Assembly: GCA_964603125.1 (NCBI GenBank) | Contig: CAZRUA010000003.1 | Span: 1-64,000, forward strand | DNA: 64,000 nucleotides | Origin: CAZRUA01 sp964603125 | Lineage (GTDB): Bacteria; Bacteroidota; Bacteroidia; B-17B0; Aurantibacillaceae | Reading direction: 5' to 3' | Shown here: one piece after another, positions 52,651 to 60,709 of the stretch | Position numbering within the stretch: the first letter of the stretch is position 1 | How the letters are laid out: every line of letters starts with the position of its first letter | Notes under the pieces: model-generated | Databases searched by the model: none | What the model saw: the letters and a program-made list of their open reading frames with translations, nothing else | What the model was told of the DNA's origin: nothing | Position numbers and translations under genes: made by a program

Positions 52651-55600
52651 ATGAAAAAAATTATTATTCTATTATTACTGTTAACCCCCTTTTTTAAAAT
52701 TAATGCTCAAGCTCCTTCAACTCAGGCAAGCAATGTTGTTGTAACAGGCAAGTCGATAACATATATGTCTTTTGGTTGGACTAGAGGTAGCGGACAAAGG
52801 TGTATGGTTGTTATACGTCAAGCCGCTTCAAGTTATGCTGGTCCGCCTAGTTCTACAAATACTAATTACACGGCAAATTCAACTTTTGGTAATGGTAGTA
52901 ACTTAGGTAGTTCTAATTTTGTGGCTTACATTGGAACAGGAAATACATGCACTATTTATGGTTTAAATGCAACTACTGATTATGTTGTGTATGTTTATGA
53001 GTTTAACACTCTTGCATTTAATATTAGTCACTATAATACTTCCACAACAGGCAACTATATATATTGCGCAACTTTTTCGAATAACCCCACAAACCCTGTG
53101 ATTAATAGTGTTTCTTCTACCTATAATTCAGCTTCTGTTAGTTTTACACCAGGCAATGGTAATGAAAGGTTTGGTTTTGCTAAGTTAGGTACAAATGGCA
53201 CAACCTCTTATCCTCCCGATGGATATGTTTATGTTGCTAATTCAGCCTATGGTAGTGGTAATGATTTGGGAAGTCAAAATTTTTCGGTTTATAGTTCTGG
53301 AGCAGGTTCGTCATTTAGTATTACCAATTTGCAACCTGCAACAGGATATTATGTTTTATTGGAAGAAGTAATGATGGGAACAGCTGGAAACAGTACAGCC
53401 TGGGCAACAAACACAAGAAATTATTCGGGTGCGGCTAGTTGGTTCTTTTATACACAAAACAATCCTCCAACTATTAGTTTAACATCTACTTCGGGTTCAA
53501 TTTGTGAAGCAGGAGGAAGCTATACTATCAACTTTAATGGGGTTAGTGATGGTAGTACCTTGGAAACGCAAAATGTAACGGTAAGTGCTACTTCTAGTAA
53601 CACTACTTTACTACCTAATGCTAACATAGCTGTTAATTATACTACCAATGCTGCAACAGGCTCAGTTACTGTAACACCAGCTACTGGGCAATCAGGGACT
53701 GTAACGGTAACGATTACAGCTAACGATGGTTTTTCAACCACACCCACCACATCAAAAACATTCACGCTAACGGTTAATCCATTACCATCTGCGGCAGGTT
53801 CAATTTCGGCTAACGGAACCACTGCTGCTGTTGCTGTTTGTGGCGGAAATAATATGACTTTAAGTGTTCCTGCTATTGCTAATGCAAGTTCTTATAGCTG
53901 GACTTTACCTTCGGGCTGGGCAATAGTTAGTGGTACAGGAACAAGTTCTATTACTGCTTCAACACCATTGGTTACAGCTATCACAAATTATAACGTACAA
54001 GTAAAAGGTGGAAATGCCTGCGGTTTAGGTGTAGCTTCAACACGCACAGTTCAAATTGATCCTAAACCAGCTAACCCAAATGCAGGTCCTGATCAAATTA
54101 ACTTATGCGGTAGTACTGCATTTTTAAGTGGTAATGCCATGAGTGGAAGCAATGTAGGTACTTGGACACTTTTTCAAGGTTCTCCAGCGCCATCAATTGG
54201 TAGTGCAAGCTCTGCTTCAACATCGGTTACTGGTTTAACCAATACAAATAACTATAAATTTATTTGGACAACAACTTATACAGGAAGTTCATGTCCTGCT
54301 AAAAAGGATACTGTATCATTGAGCACTAATTGGACTCACATTAGTTGTCAACCAGCTGCTGCTTTCTCGTATTCTCCAACTAGTGATGTGGGGAATAATT
54401 ATGTTTGTTCAGGAACAAATTTAACTTTCACCGATTTATCAGTAAGTGCTAATGGTTGGGAGTGGGATTTTAACTACAACGGAACAATTCCGAATATTAC
54501 TTCAACTTCACAAAATCCTACACATACTTATAGCACACCTGGAACTTATACGGTGTATTTAAGAATATTTAGTACGGCCACAGGTCAGTTTTATAACACT
54601 ACACAAATTATTAATGTTATTGGAGCTCCAGCTGCACCAGGCGTAATTTCCGGTTCAACTACAGGTATTTGTGCTGGTTCGGCTAGTCAATTTACTTATT
54701 CAATTGCAGCTGTAAATAATGCTACAGCTTATGCATGGACATTGCCAACTGGCGGAAGCATAGTGGCTAATCCTTCTAGCACTTCAATTACAGTAATGTT
54801 TGATACAACTGCGGTACCTGGTAATATGACAGTTGTTTCTACAAATTCATGTGGAACTAGTTCAGCATCTACATTAACAATTAATTTATCACCATTACCA
54901 GGAGTAACTAATTATTCTTCAGGTAACACAACTGTTTGTCAAGGCGAACAAGGTGTAGTTTACAGCATCACACCATCAAGCAACGCTACTTCTTATGAGT
55001 GGGTTTTAATAGATGGAAGTATACAAACTACTGCTGCTCCAACTTATACTTATAATATTGGTTTAAACGAGTTGAGCGGAAGAATTTATTTTAGAGGGGT
55101 GAATGCTTGTGGTAATGGTCCGCAAGATGCACAAACAATAACTGTAAACCCACTTCCGGCTAATGTTGGAAGTATTTCAGGAAATAACTACTTAACTATT
55201 TGCCCTATTGTAACTAATGGAGTTTACTCGGTTGCTCCGGTAGCTAATGCAACAAGTTATACTTGGGCTTTAAGTCAAGGTACTATCGTGTCAGGAAATA
55301 ATACAGATAATGTTACGATTGATTTTACAGGAGTTACGTCAAATACTACTTTACAAGTTGTTCCAAGTAATGCTTGCGGAGTAAGAGACTCTACTCCAGT
55401 TTTCTCAATTGATATAGCTACTATACCAACTGTTGATATTTGTGTTGTAACAGTTGATACAGCTTCTTTGCACAACGAAATTTTCTGGACACGCCCTTCA
55501 AACTTAGATATTGATAGTTTTAGAATTTATCGTAAAATTACTGCTACTACCGATACATTAGTTGGTACTGTTGGTTATAACGACCCAGCTCAGTTTACTG

Positions 55601-56265
55601 ATACTTTAAGCGATTACAATCCAAATACAAACGCTGAAGAATATACTATTACTGCTGTGGATACTTGCGGTAACGAAGGAGCAAAAAGTGCTTATCACCA
55701 AACCATGTTCTTGGCAACTTCATTAGGAGTTGGAACTGTAAACTTAAGCTGGAACTTATATGTAGGACAAACTGTAAACTCTTACCGTATATGGAGAGAT
55801 TCAACAGGATTGCCAGGTGCAGCTTGGGAATTATTGGATGGAACTGTGCCACCAGCTGTTACAACTTGGATTGATTTAAACCCTCCTTTAACTGTAAATA
55901 ATGTACGTTACTTAGTGGATGTGGATTGGGCTACTTTCTGTGATCCAACTCGCGGACCAATTAATACTTCACGTTCAAATATCCGTACAAACTCATTTGT
56001 TGGTATTAAAGAGAATGCAATTGATGCTTCGTTAGTTAGTATTTTCCCTAACCCTGCAACAAACAATGTAAGTGTTGAAATAGCACAAGCTTTGCAAAGC
56101 GGAAACATTGAAGTTTATGATGTGATTGGACAAATGGTTTACTCGAGCAAAATAAATGGCTTTAGCCGTGTAAACTTAAACCTTGCTAATTATGCAAAAG
56201 GTATTTATAACATTAAAGTTTACAATGGTAAAAACTTTGTAACTAAAAAATTGATTGTGGAATAG
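52651..56265 (+). CDS. Large secreted surface protein with PKD/Ig-like domains and T9SS sorting signal
   Basis: A 1204-residue exported protein (signal peptide MKKIIILLLLLTPFFKINAQ). Two fibronectin-like N-terminal modules (about residues 25-265) each contain a TFGNGSNLGSSNFVAYIG-like motif. Then come Ig/PKD-type modules, including a clear PKD domain (LTFTDLSVSANGWEWDFNY ... HTYSTPGTYTVYLRI, about 590-670), and repeated ATSYEW/ATAYAW type strands. The last 75 residues are a type-A T9SS domain (SIFPNPATNNVSVEI ... IEVYDVIGQMVYS ... YNIKVYNGKNFVTKKL). Likely a surface adhesin; no enzyme domain is visible. It ends in a strong terminator. Confidence 0.85.
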   Translation: MKKIIILLLLLTPFFKINAQAPSTQASNVVVTGKSITYMSFGWTRGSGQRCMVVIRQAASSYAGPPSSTNTNYTANSTFGNGSNLGSSNFVAYIGTGNTCTIYGLNATTDYVVYVYEFNTLAFNISHYNTSTTGNYIYCATFSNNPTNPVINSVSSTYNSASVSFTPGNGNERFGFAKLGTNGTTSYPPDGYVYVANSAYGSGNDLGSQNFSVYSSGAGSSFSITNLQPATGYYVLLEEVMMGTAGNSTAWATNTRNYSGAASWFFYTQNNPPTISLTSTSGSICEAGGSYTINFNGVSDGSTLETQNVTVSATSSNTTLLPNANIAVNYTTNAATGSVTVTPATGQSGTVTVTITANDGFSTTPTTSKTFTLTVNPLPSAAGSISANGTTAAVAVCGGNNMTLSVPAIANASSYSWTLPSGWAIVSGTGTSSITASTPLVTAITNYNVQVKGGNACGLGVASTRTVQIDPKPANPNAGPDQINLCGSTAFLSGNAMSGSNVGTWTLFQGSPAPSIGSASSASTSVTGLTNTNNYKFIWTTTYTGSSCPAKKDTVSLSTNWTHISCQPAAAFSYSPTSDVGNNYVCSGTNLTFTDLSVSANGWEWDFNYNGTIPNITSTSQNPTHTYSTPGTYTVYLRIFSTATGQFYNTTQIINVIGAPAAPGVISGSTTGICAGSASQFTYSIAAVNNATAYAWTLPTGGSIVANPSSTSITVMFDTTAVPGNMTVVSTNSCGTSSASTLTINLSPLPGVTNYSSGNTTVCQGEQGVVYSITPSSNATSYEWVLIDGSIQTTAAPTYTYNIGLNELSGRIYFRGVNACGNGPQDAQTITVNPLPANVGSISGNNYLTICPIVTNGVYSVAPVANATSYTWALSQGTIVSGNNTDNVTIDFTGVTSNTTLQVVPSNACGVRDSTPVFSIDIATIPTVDICVVTVDTASLHNEIFWTRPSNLDIDSFRIYRKITATTDTLVGTVGYNDPAQFTDTLSDYNPNTNAEEYTITAVDTCGNEGAKSAYHQTMFLATSLGVGTVNLSWNLYVGQTVNSYRIWRDSTGLPGAAWELLDGTVPPAVTTWIDLNPPLTVNNVRYLVDVDWATFCDPTRGPINTSRSNIRTNSFVGIKENAIDASLVSIFPNPATNNVSVEIAQALQSGNIEVYDVIGQMVYSSKINGFSRVNLNLANYAKGIYNIKVYNGKNFVTKKLIVE

Positions 56266-56285
56266 TTTGTTTGATTTATACACGA

Positions 56286-56315
56286 AAGCCTGCAATTGTA
56301 TTGCAGGCTTTTTTG
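56286..56315 (+). terminator. Rho-independent terminator
   Basis: AAGCCTGCAA (56286-56295), loop, TTGCAGGCTT (56301-56310), then five or more T. It ends the surface-protein transcript. Confidence 0.9.
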
Positions 56316-56420
56316 TTGGTGGAAATTGATTTACTGTTTAATTAGCTCGTACAAATAAGGGTTACTAAATTAGCCTTGTGGAATAATAAAAAGAAAACAC
56401 CGAACATTTACAACCTAATT

Positions 56421-56456
56421 CCACTTTTTCTTTTCGCCGCGGCGAAAAAAAGTGGA
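56421..56456. repeat. Palindromic repeat copy 1 (extended hairpin)
   Basis: The core TTCGCCGCGGCGAA (56433-56446) lies inside longer arms (CCACTTTTT on the left, AAAAAGTGG on the right) with a 3-nt bulge on the left arm. The GC-rich core contrasts sharply with the AT-rich surroundings. Confidence 0.75.
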
Positions 56457-56461
56457 GCAAA

Positions 56462-56475
56462 TTCGCCGCGGCGAA
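56462..56475. repeat. Palindromic repeat copy 2
   Basis: Perfect 14-bp palindrome TTCGCCGCGGCGAA, without the extended arms of copies 1 and 4. Confidence 0.75.
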
Positions 56476-56519
56476 CAAGTCTTACGGAAAACAGTTTGAA
56501 AATTTACGTTTGTTTTGCC

Positions 56520-56533
56520 TCCGCCGCGGCGGA
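56520..56533. repeat. Palindromic repeat copy 3 (variant)
   Basis: TCCGCCGCGGCGGA, a perfect palindrome with the same CGCCGCGGCG centre but T/C flanks changed symmetrically on both sides. Confidence 0.7.
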
Positions 56534-56853
56534 CCATCAGAACCGCAAGTTATGATATAGCTTTATTGTTAAATCCAATGTTACACTTGCTCGCTGATGA
56601 CTATTCATAGGCACACCCTTCAAAACGCTCTTAATTTTCTAAACTATTTTCCGAATGACACCGAGAATAAGTTTGCGGATTAAAATTGGTTATCATGAAA
56701 TTTTGTTTTATCAATCACCAGACTATTATATATATCGTTCTAAGTTCTGGGTAATGATTCTGTGGTACAATCTTTATTTGTTGTAAAAGCTTCCAATAGT
56801 AAACCGTGTGTTAGCCATGGCGATTCGCGAAGCAGTCCTGTGGTGAATGCCGT

Positions 56854-56914
56854 ATTGCTTAGAATTTTTTGAAAAGTTCGCGCAGCGAATATCTTTTCTG
56901 AAATTCTTAGCAAT
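56854..56914. repeat. Long imperfect hairpin
   Basis: Left arm ATTGCTTAGAATTT (from 56854) pairs with AAATTCTTAGCAAT (ending 56914); inner arms GAAAAG and CTTTTC, then TTCGC and GCGAA around a 3-nt loop. Unequal spacers between the paired blocks give bulges, as in folded recombination sites or structured RNA. Confidence 0.6.
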
Positions 56915-56959
56915 TGGCAGAGGAGGGAAGTAATCGAATCGACTTGTTTTTTGGTTACT

Positions 56960-56985
56960 TTGCTTCGCCGCGGCGAAAAGGCAAA
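56960..56985. repeat. Palindromic repeat copy 4 (extended hairpin, inverted to copy 1)
   Basis: The core TTCGCCGCGGCGAA (56964-56977) is flanked by TTTGC on one side and GCAAAG on the other. Read on the minus strand, it aligns base for base with copy 1, including the CTT bulge. Confidence 0.75.
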
Positions 56986-57065
56986 GTGACATGGAAGATA
57001 TTTATTTTCACTTTCTTTTTATCCTTGATGAGGGCAATGGCAAAAAGTACATATTAATCGAATAA

Positions 57066-57467
57066 TTACTCAATAGGCGCTAGACGCAGTCTTTGCAAAA
57101 TATCATCAACTGGTTTTAAAAAGTTAGCATCAATAACTTTTCTTTCTTCGTTATTTTTTAATTCGTAGCACTTTTCATTTACCATATAAAACACATCTCT
57201 TAGCCAAAATACTTCGTTTTGCAACGCAGGATGTTTTGCAATAAAAGCCTCGTTAAACCTTGCTAAAATTAGTTTAGCAATATGTTCTTTTTGTTGGTTG
57301 GTAAACAAAAAGTATTTCTCGGTAAACTCGTGTTGATTAAACTCATGTAAAAAAGGTGTGATGTTTAAGCCGCTTCCATTATCTTCTTCTAGCACCAACT
57401 CCACAAAATGTATGGGATTATTGCTGTAATGCTCAAATAGTTTTTCTATGGAAATTGTGTTGCTCAT
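57066..57467 (-). CDS. Hypothetical protein
   Basis: A 133-residue soluble protein with no signal peptide and no family I recognise. It is mostly helical with aromatic residues (HEFNQHEFTEKYFLFTNQQKEHIAKLIL; EVFWLRDVFYMVNEKCYELKN). It follows, in its own direction, the attC-like element at 57508-57639, and is in the accessory region, so it may be laterally acquired. Confidence 0.6.
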   Translation of the reverse strand: MSNTISIEKLFEHYSNNPIHFVELVLEEDNGSGLNITPFLHEFNQHEFTEKYFLFTNQQKEHIAKLILARFNEAFIAKHPALQNEVFWLRDVFYMVNEKCYELKNNEERKVIDANFLKPVDDILQRLRLAPIE

Positions 57468-57507
57468 AAATAAAAGCGCTTTGTAAATTTACTGTTTTTT
57501 GTTGTGT

Positions 57508-57639
57508 GTAACGTTTAACATCCATAAAGTTTTCGCTTTAAGCAAGGATTTGTCCCGATAGCAATAGGGAGTATTTAGCGGAGCGACTGCTTTACAAAAG
57601 TTTTGATATTTGTCAAACTGTTGTCTTAGCGCGTGTTAG
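57508..57639 (-). repeat. attC-like intergenic element
   Basis: On the minus strand it starts with CTAACAC (57639-57633), 11 nt after a stop codon, and ends with AACGTTAC (57515-57508) before the next gene. It is 132 bp long. It contains GTCGCTCCGC (57588-57579), also present inside the 5003-5172 element, and a TCCC...GGGA hairpin. It resembles an integron attC site; no integrase is present. Confidence 0.42.
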
Positions 57640-57650
57640 TGGCTGGTAAA

Positions 57651-58010
57651 TTAATTAAGTGCCCTAAGATTTAAGTTATAATTTAGAAACGATTTTATAA
57701 AACTTATAGTTTGCTCTAAACTGTCATCAGGTCTGAATTTTGTATACTTGGTGATTTTCCTGCAAAAAATATCATTATTACTGATGTCAAATTTTAATTC
57801 GTAATAACAGTCACCACCCGTAACTGAATGAATAAATAAAGTTGCATTTTCAAAATATGCTAAGTAACGTGAAGAAATGTCATCGGGAATATAACCTGCT
57901 TTAAGTTTGTCTAGTTGAGTATTGTCTATATGAATTTTTGTTTTTAAGTCAGTTTTGTTTTGATTGTCAAACTTAAGATGTTCCCAAAAATCTTTTTTTG
58001 CAATTACCAT
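57651..58010 (-). CDS. Hypothetical protein
   Basis: A 119-residue soluble protein, unrecognised. It has charged segments (DNQNKTDLKTKIHIDNTQLDKLKAGYIPDD) and beta-like stretches (ATLFIHSVTGGDCYYELKFDIS). It lies 43 nt downstream of the winged-helix-like membrane protein, with a CCTAACAGC motif between the two, and is followed by an attC-like element. It is probably an accessory, horizontally moved gene. Confidence 0.55.
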   Translation of the reverse strand: MVIAKKDFWEHLKFDNQNKTDLKTKIHIDNTQLDKLKAGYIPDDISSRYLAYFENATLFIHSVTGGDCYYELKFDISNNDIFCRKITKYTKFRPDDSLEQTISFIKSFLNYNLNLRALN

Positions 58011-58053
58011 TGTCTTTATATTGTTTGTCTATTGCTTGCTGTTAGGGGTAGTA

Positions 58054-58566
58054 TTACTTTGGTTTTACTTTTGTCTTACCAGTATCTGATTGATTTGCTT
58101 TGTAACTATGTAGTTTAGTGATTTTTAAAAGTGAGTCTATGAGAATATTTTGTTTATTTATTGTCTGCGTAATTTGGTCAACCTGTTCAGACTTTATTTC
58201 TGTCGGCGTGTATATTTGTTTAACGCTAAAGCCAATTGAAGAAAGGGTAGCAACAATAGAAATCGTCAAAGCTATTACCGCCCATTTGTTAGCAGATTTG
58301 GAAGACTCACGAGCCTCTTGTAATTCTTGGTACTCTAGCAATGTAAAATAGCCGTCGGCAGTCATAACATATTGTCCTGTCGAAGGGATGTTTATCATGA
58401 AACATCTGCCCATAATAACATTTAGGGTTGTAGTTTCTTCAAGGTCCATTTTAAAACCAAGTCCTTTCAAATGATTAACAATGTCGTTCATGACAAAGCC
58501 TTGTTCTTTTCCGGGCTTTTTTGTCTTTCCGTATTTTAATATTTCAACTATAAGATCGTCTGTCAT
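58054..58566 (-). CDS. Hypothetical single-span membrane protein with winged-helix-like N-terminus
   Basis: A 170-residue protein. The N-terminal half (about residues 1-80) has a short helix-turn-helix/strand pattern (MNDIVNHLKGLGFKMDLEETTTLNVIMGRCFM ... GQYVMTADGYFTLLEY) that could be a winged helix. One membrane helix follows (KWAVIALTISIVATLSSIGFSV, about 93-114). A coiled-coil tail (QVDQITQTINKQNILIDSLLK) comes next. The arrangement suggests membrane-tethered sensing or clustering, but no family is recognised. It lies among small accessory genes. Confidence 0.6.
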   Translation of the reverse strand: MTDDLIVEILKYGKTKKPGKEQGFVMNDIVNHLKGLGFKMDLEETTTLNVIMGRCFMINIPSTGQYVMTADGYFTLLEYQELQEARESSKSANKWAVIALTISIVATLSSIGFSVKQIYTPTEIKSEQVDQITQTINKQNILIDSLLKITKLHSYKANQSDTGKTKVKPK

Positions 58567-58781
58567 AATATTCCCCCTTGCTAGTGTATAAGTGAATAAA
58601 ATGTTCGCCTATATTCTATTTTAGGCTGTATAGGTCCACATTTTGTTCGTATTGTAAATTTATGTATTTATTCCAAATAATCAAAGGGAGATTATATTTC
58701 ACTCGATTCTTAATCATTTTCAGAGTTTATTGAGTAACGTTAAATTAGGTCTTTTTGAATCGAACCTAGGTTTGGCTAACC

Positions 58782-59474
58782 TCATTTCTTCATTAGTTTT
58801 ATCCATATTATACAGTCCAATATTTTGTTGGGAACTTTGGTTGTGTCCGTCTCGATATTACTTGCCCAATAAAGTTCTTTTGGTGATGTGAAGAAAAGTT
58901 TTTCAATTGAAACCTTATTAACTTTAATAGAATAAGGATTAAATAAACTATCGAGATCGCTGCCTAATTTGGATTCTTTTAAGAATTGTTCAACAAGCTT
59001 ATAACTTTGAAGTTTATCACTTATTCCAAATTTTTGGTGATACTGGTTTGTTACTTCAATAGCCAAGTCTCCATTTAAAACAAGTCGTCCAAAGTTAATC
59101 GCTCTTAGGGAGTCGAAGCTAAATTCACTTGCAGCTTTGGGCAAAATAATTTTTAACTCTTTAAGTCTTTGTGCGTAAGTCATTGAAGCCTTTGAATAGG
59201 GAATATTTAAGTCAATACCAATAGCGCCATCATTTTTAGATTCAGTAAAAATACAAGTGTAATCAGAAGTATCTTTGTTGATTATTACAAAATATCCAAT
59301 CGCTCTTTTTCTGTATGCAGCACCTGCAATTTCGTTTGTGATGGTTTTACTTCCAACAACCGTGTCGATTGTCTCGGTGTTTTCATTTGGTTTTTTTACA
59401 GAGGAATTCTCTTGCTTGTTGAAACAACTTGTCAGAATTAATGCGAAAAGCCCGAGTAATATTTTAATGTTCAT
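58782..59474 (-). CDS. Hypothetical lipoprotein
   Basis: A 230-residue lipoprotein (lipobox LTSC, Cys17) I do not recognise. It has beta-like segments in the first half (YFVIINKDTSDYTCIFTESKNDGAIGIDLN) and helices in the second (SDKLQSYKLVEQFLKESK). It is 12 nt downstream of the small gene at 59487, so it may be the last gene of that minus-strand run. No function can be inferred. Confidence 0.58.
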   Translation of the reverse strand: MNIKILLGLFALILTSCFNKQENSSVKKPNENTETIDTVVGSKTITNEIAGAAYRKRAIGYFVIINKDTSDYTCIFTESKNDGAIGIDLNIPYSKASMTYAQRLKELKIILPKAASEFSFDSLRAINFGRLVLNGDLAIEVTNQYHQKFGISDKLQSYKLVEQFLKESKLGSDLDSLFNPYSIKVNKVSIEKLFFTSPKELYWASNIETDTTKVPNKILDCIIWIKLMKK

Positions 59475-59486
59475 GTTATTCTAATT

Positions 59487-59783
59487 TTATTCTTCCTCGA
59501 TTTCTTCTTCAAAGGAAGAAATTGTCCAAGGTTTGTTTTTCTCTTCTCTTTCAGCTCGATACCCTTCATCTATATGCAAAACTTCCTTTATGGTTTTGTC
59601 AACACTTAAAATATCTTCAAGTGAAACCAACATAGCATTTTCACCTGCGTTTGTTGAGTCAGCATCAAAAAACTGCCAATAGCCATCATTGTCATGTGTA
59701 ACTCTAACAATGTTCATTTTGTTAATCATTACGTTTTTTGTAGTAAATACTACTTGGTTCATGTCTAGATTTTGGGGCTCCAT
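59487..59783 (-). CDS. DUF2185-like small protein (possible immunity protein)
   Basis: A 98-residue acidic protein. The pattern VVFTTKNVMINKMNIVRVTHDNDGYWQFFD ... MLVSLEDILSVDKTIKEVLHIDEGYRAER resembles DUF2185 proteins, which I recall as immunity-type or regulatory small proteins; this is from memory and unconfirmed. Its start overlaps the stop of the zinc-ribbon gene by one base (TAATG), so translation is coupled. A toxin is not visible nearby. Confidence 0.62.
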   Translation of the reverse strand: MEPQNLDMNQVVFTTKNVMINKMNIVRVTHDNDGYWQFFDADSTNAGENAMLVSLEDILSVDKTIKEVLHIDEGYRAEREEKNKPWTISSFEEEIEEE

Positions 59784-60124
59784 TATTTATCTATAGATAG
59801 GTCGTATGCTTGGTTCTTATATTTTAAAACGAATTCTTTTGCTTCGTTCATTGTTGTTGGGTAATCAACATAGTTTTCTTTTGAAACAATGCCACTTTTT
59901 TTATTTATTTCTTTGTAAACGTGTTGATAGATAAAACCGTTATCTTTCAAAAACTCTACAACTTTCCATTTCTTTATATCGTCTTTTATTGGAGGTTTAA
60001 ACTTATGATTGAAAATGGCAGTCTTTCCGCCGCATTGAGGGCAAGTCATATTAGATAAAGTTGATGCATCAGTTTGAAGGCTAAATGCTTTCTTACAATT
60101 AAAACAAACTTTTTTATTACCCAT
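59783..60124 (-). CDS. Zinc-ribbon protein, hypothetical
   Basis: A 113-residue protein with two CxxC pairs in its first 40 residues (CFNC and CPQC), the layout of a zinc ribbon. The remaining part (DDIKKWKVVEFLKDNGFIYQHVYKE ... NEAKEFVLKYK) is helical. It overlaps the genes on both sides by one base, forming a compact three-gene operon. Function unknown; nucleic-acid or protein binding is possible. Confidence 0.62.
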   Translation of the reverse strand: MGNKKVCFNCKKAFSLQTDASTLSNMTCPQCGGKTAIFNHKFKPPIKDDIKKWKVVEFLKDNGFIYQHVYKEINKKSGIVSKENYVDYPTTMNEAKEFVLKYKNQAYDLSIDK

Positions 60125-60375
60125 TAATTAAATATTTTCTCGAAGTTAGTATTAAACTCTATTATATCTATATATGACTTGTCTGGAATAATATCAAACA
60201 TCGTTTCCTCAGTAATTAAGCTTAAGCCAATTTCGTTACCATAAATTTGTATTACATAGAACTTGTCATTAATAAATATGTCAATCATTACTGCTCCCGA
60301 TTCGAAGTTATGAATCTCATATTTAACTTTAGCTAAGTCAAGTCGATTAATTACATCTGGAATTATTTTTTTCAT
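60124..60375 (-). CDS. Hypothetical small protein
   Basis: An 83-residue acidic protein with hydrophobic beta-type strands (GAVMIDIFINDKFYVIQIYGNEIGLSLI) and no signal peptide. It is the first gene of the three-gene coupled set. About 90 nt upstream in its direction is a GTTATGAGCC boundary (60471-60462) that resembles an integron-type cassette end. No family is recognised. Confidence 0.58.
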   Translation of the reverse strand: MKKIIPDVINRLDLAKVKYEIHNFESGAVMIDIFINDKFYVIQIYGNEIGLSLITEETMFDIIPDKSYIDIIEFNTNFEKIFN

Positions 60376-60709
60376 TAAAGTTTCTCCGCAGTGATTATTG
60401 ATTAGATCTTACGTATTTAATTTATGTTTGTTTTGAAGTAATGCCTGACGCAACCTGCAAAGGCTCATAACAAAGATAAAATGTTTCTGTTCGTTTGCAA
60501 TTTAAAGGGGGCTGAATTTATAAGCTAGTTTAAAAAGATGTTATTGCCATTATTCTTTACTACATAAGTTTCTTTTCAATTACGACATTTATAAGTGTAA
60601 ATTATCTTTGTACTTTAAATTTAATAAATAAATGTATTATGAGTTTTTAAACTTTGAACTAGAAATAGATGACTTTGTTTAGCAACAACTTAAAACTACT
60701 TCCGCAATT
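60376..60709. other. Intergenic region with an orphan -7 box
   Basis: A 334-bp region. It contains the GGCTCATAAC boundary (60462-60471) and a plus-strand TATCTTTG box (60603-60610) followed by a three-codon frame (ATG at 60639, stop soon after). No gene on that strand follows, so the box may serve an antisense RNA or be a relic. Confidence 0.5.

Larger units (their letters stand above)
56266..57065. other. 800-bp gene-free region with palindromic repeats
   Basis: It contains the terminator, four copies of a GC-rich palindrome (56433, 56462, 56520, 56964), a long imperfect hairpin (56854-56914) and a minus-strand GGCTAACAC boundary (56808-56816). The single 72-codon open frame inside is unconvincing. 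No RNA gene is recognised. Confidence 0.6.

Noticed and set aside
53637..53822. 61-codon antisense frame in the 1204-residue surface protein (and other antisense frames there)
   Set aside because: Shadow of the Thr/Val-rich sense frame; no start signal or family match.
56774..56992. 72-codon minus-strand frame in the palindrome region
   Set aside because: It reads through the long hairpin and palindrome copy 4, has no promoter or family features, and is better explained by the structured repeats.
58757..58770. GGTTCGATTC-like T-arm sequence (minus strand), suggesting a tRNA or tRNA-end attachment site
   Set aside because: No acceptor, D or anticodon arm can be built around it, and the 3' side does not pair.
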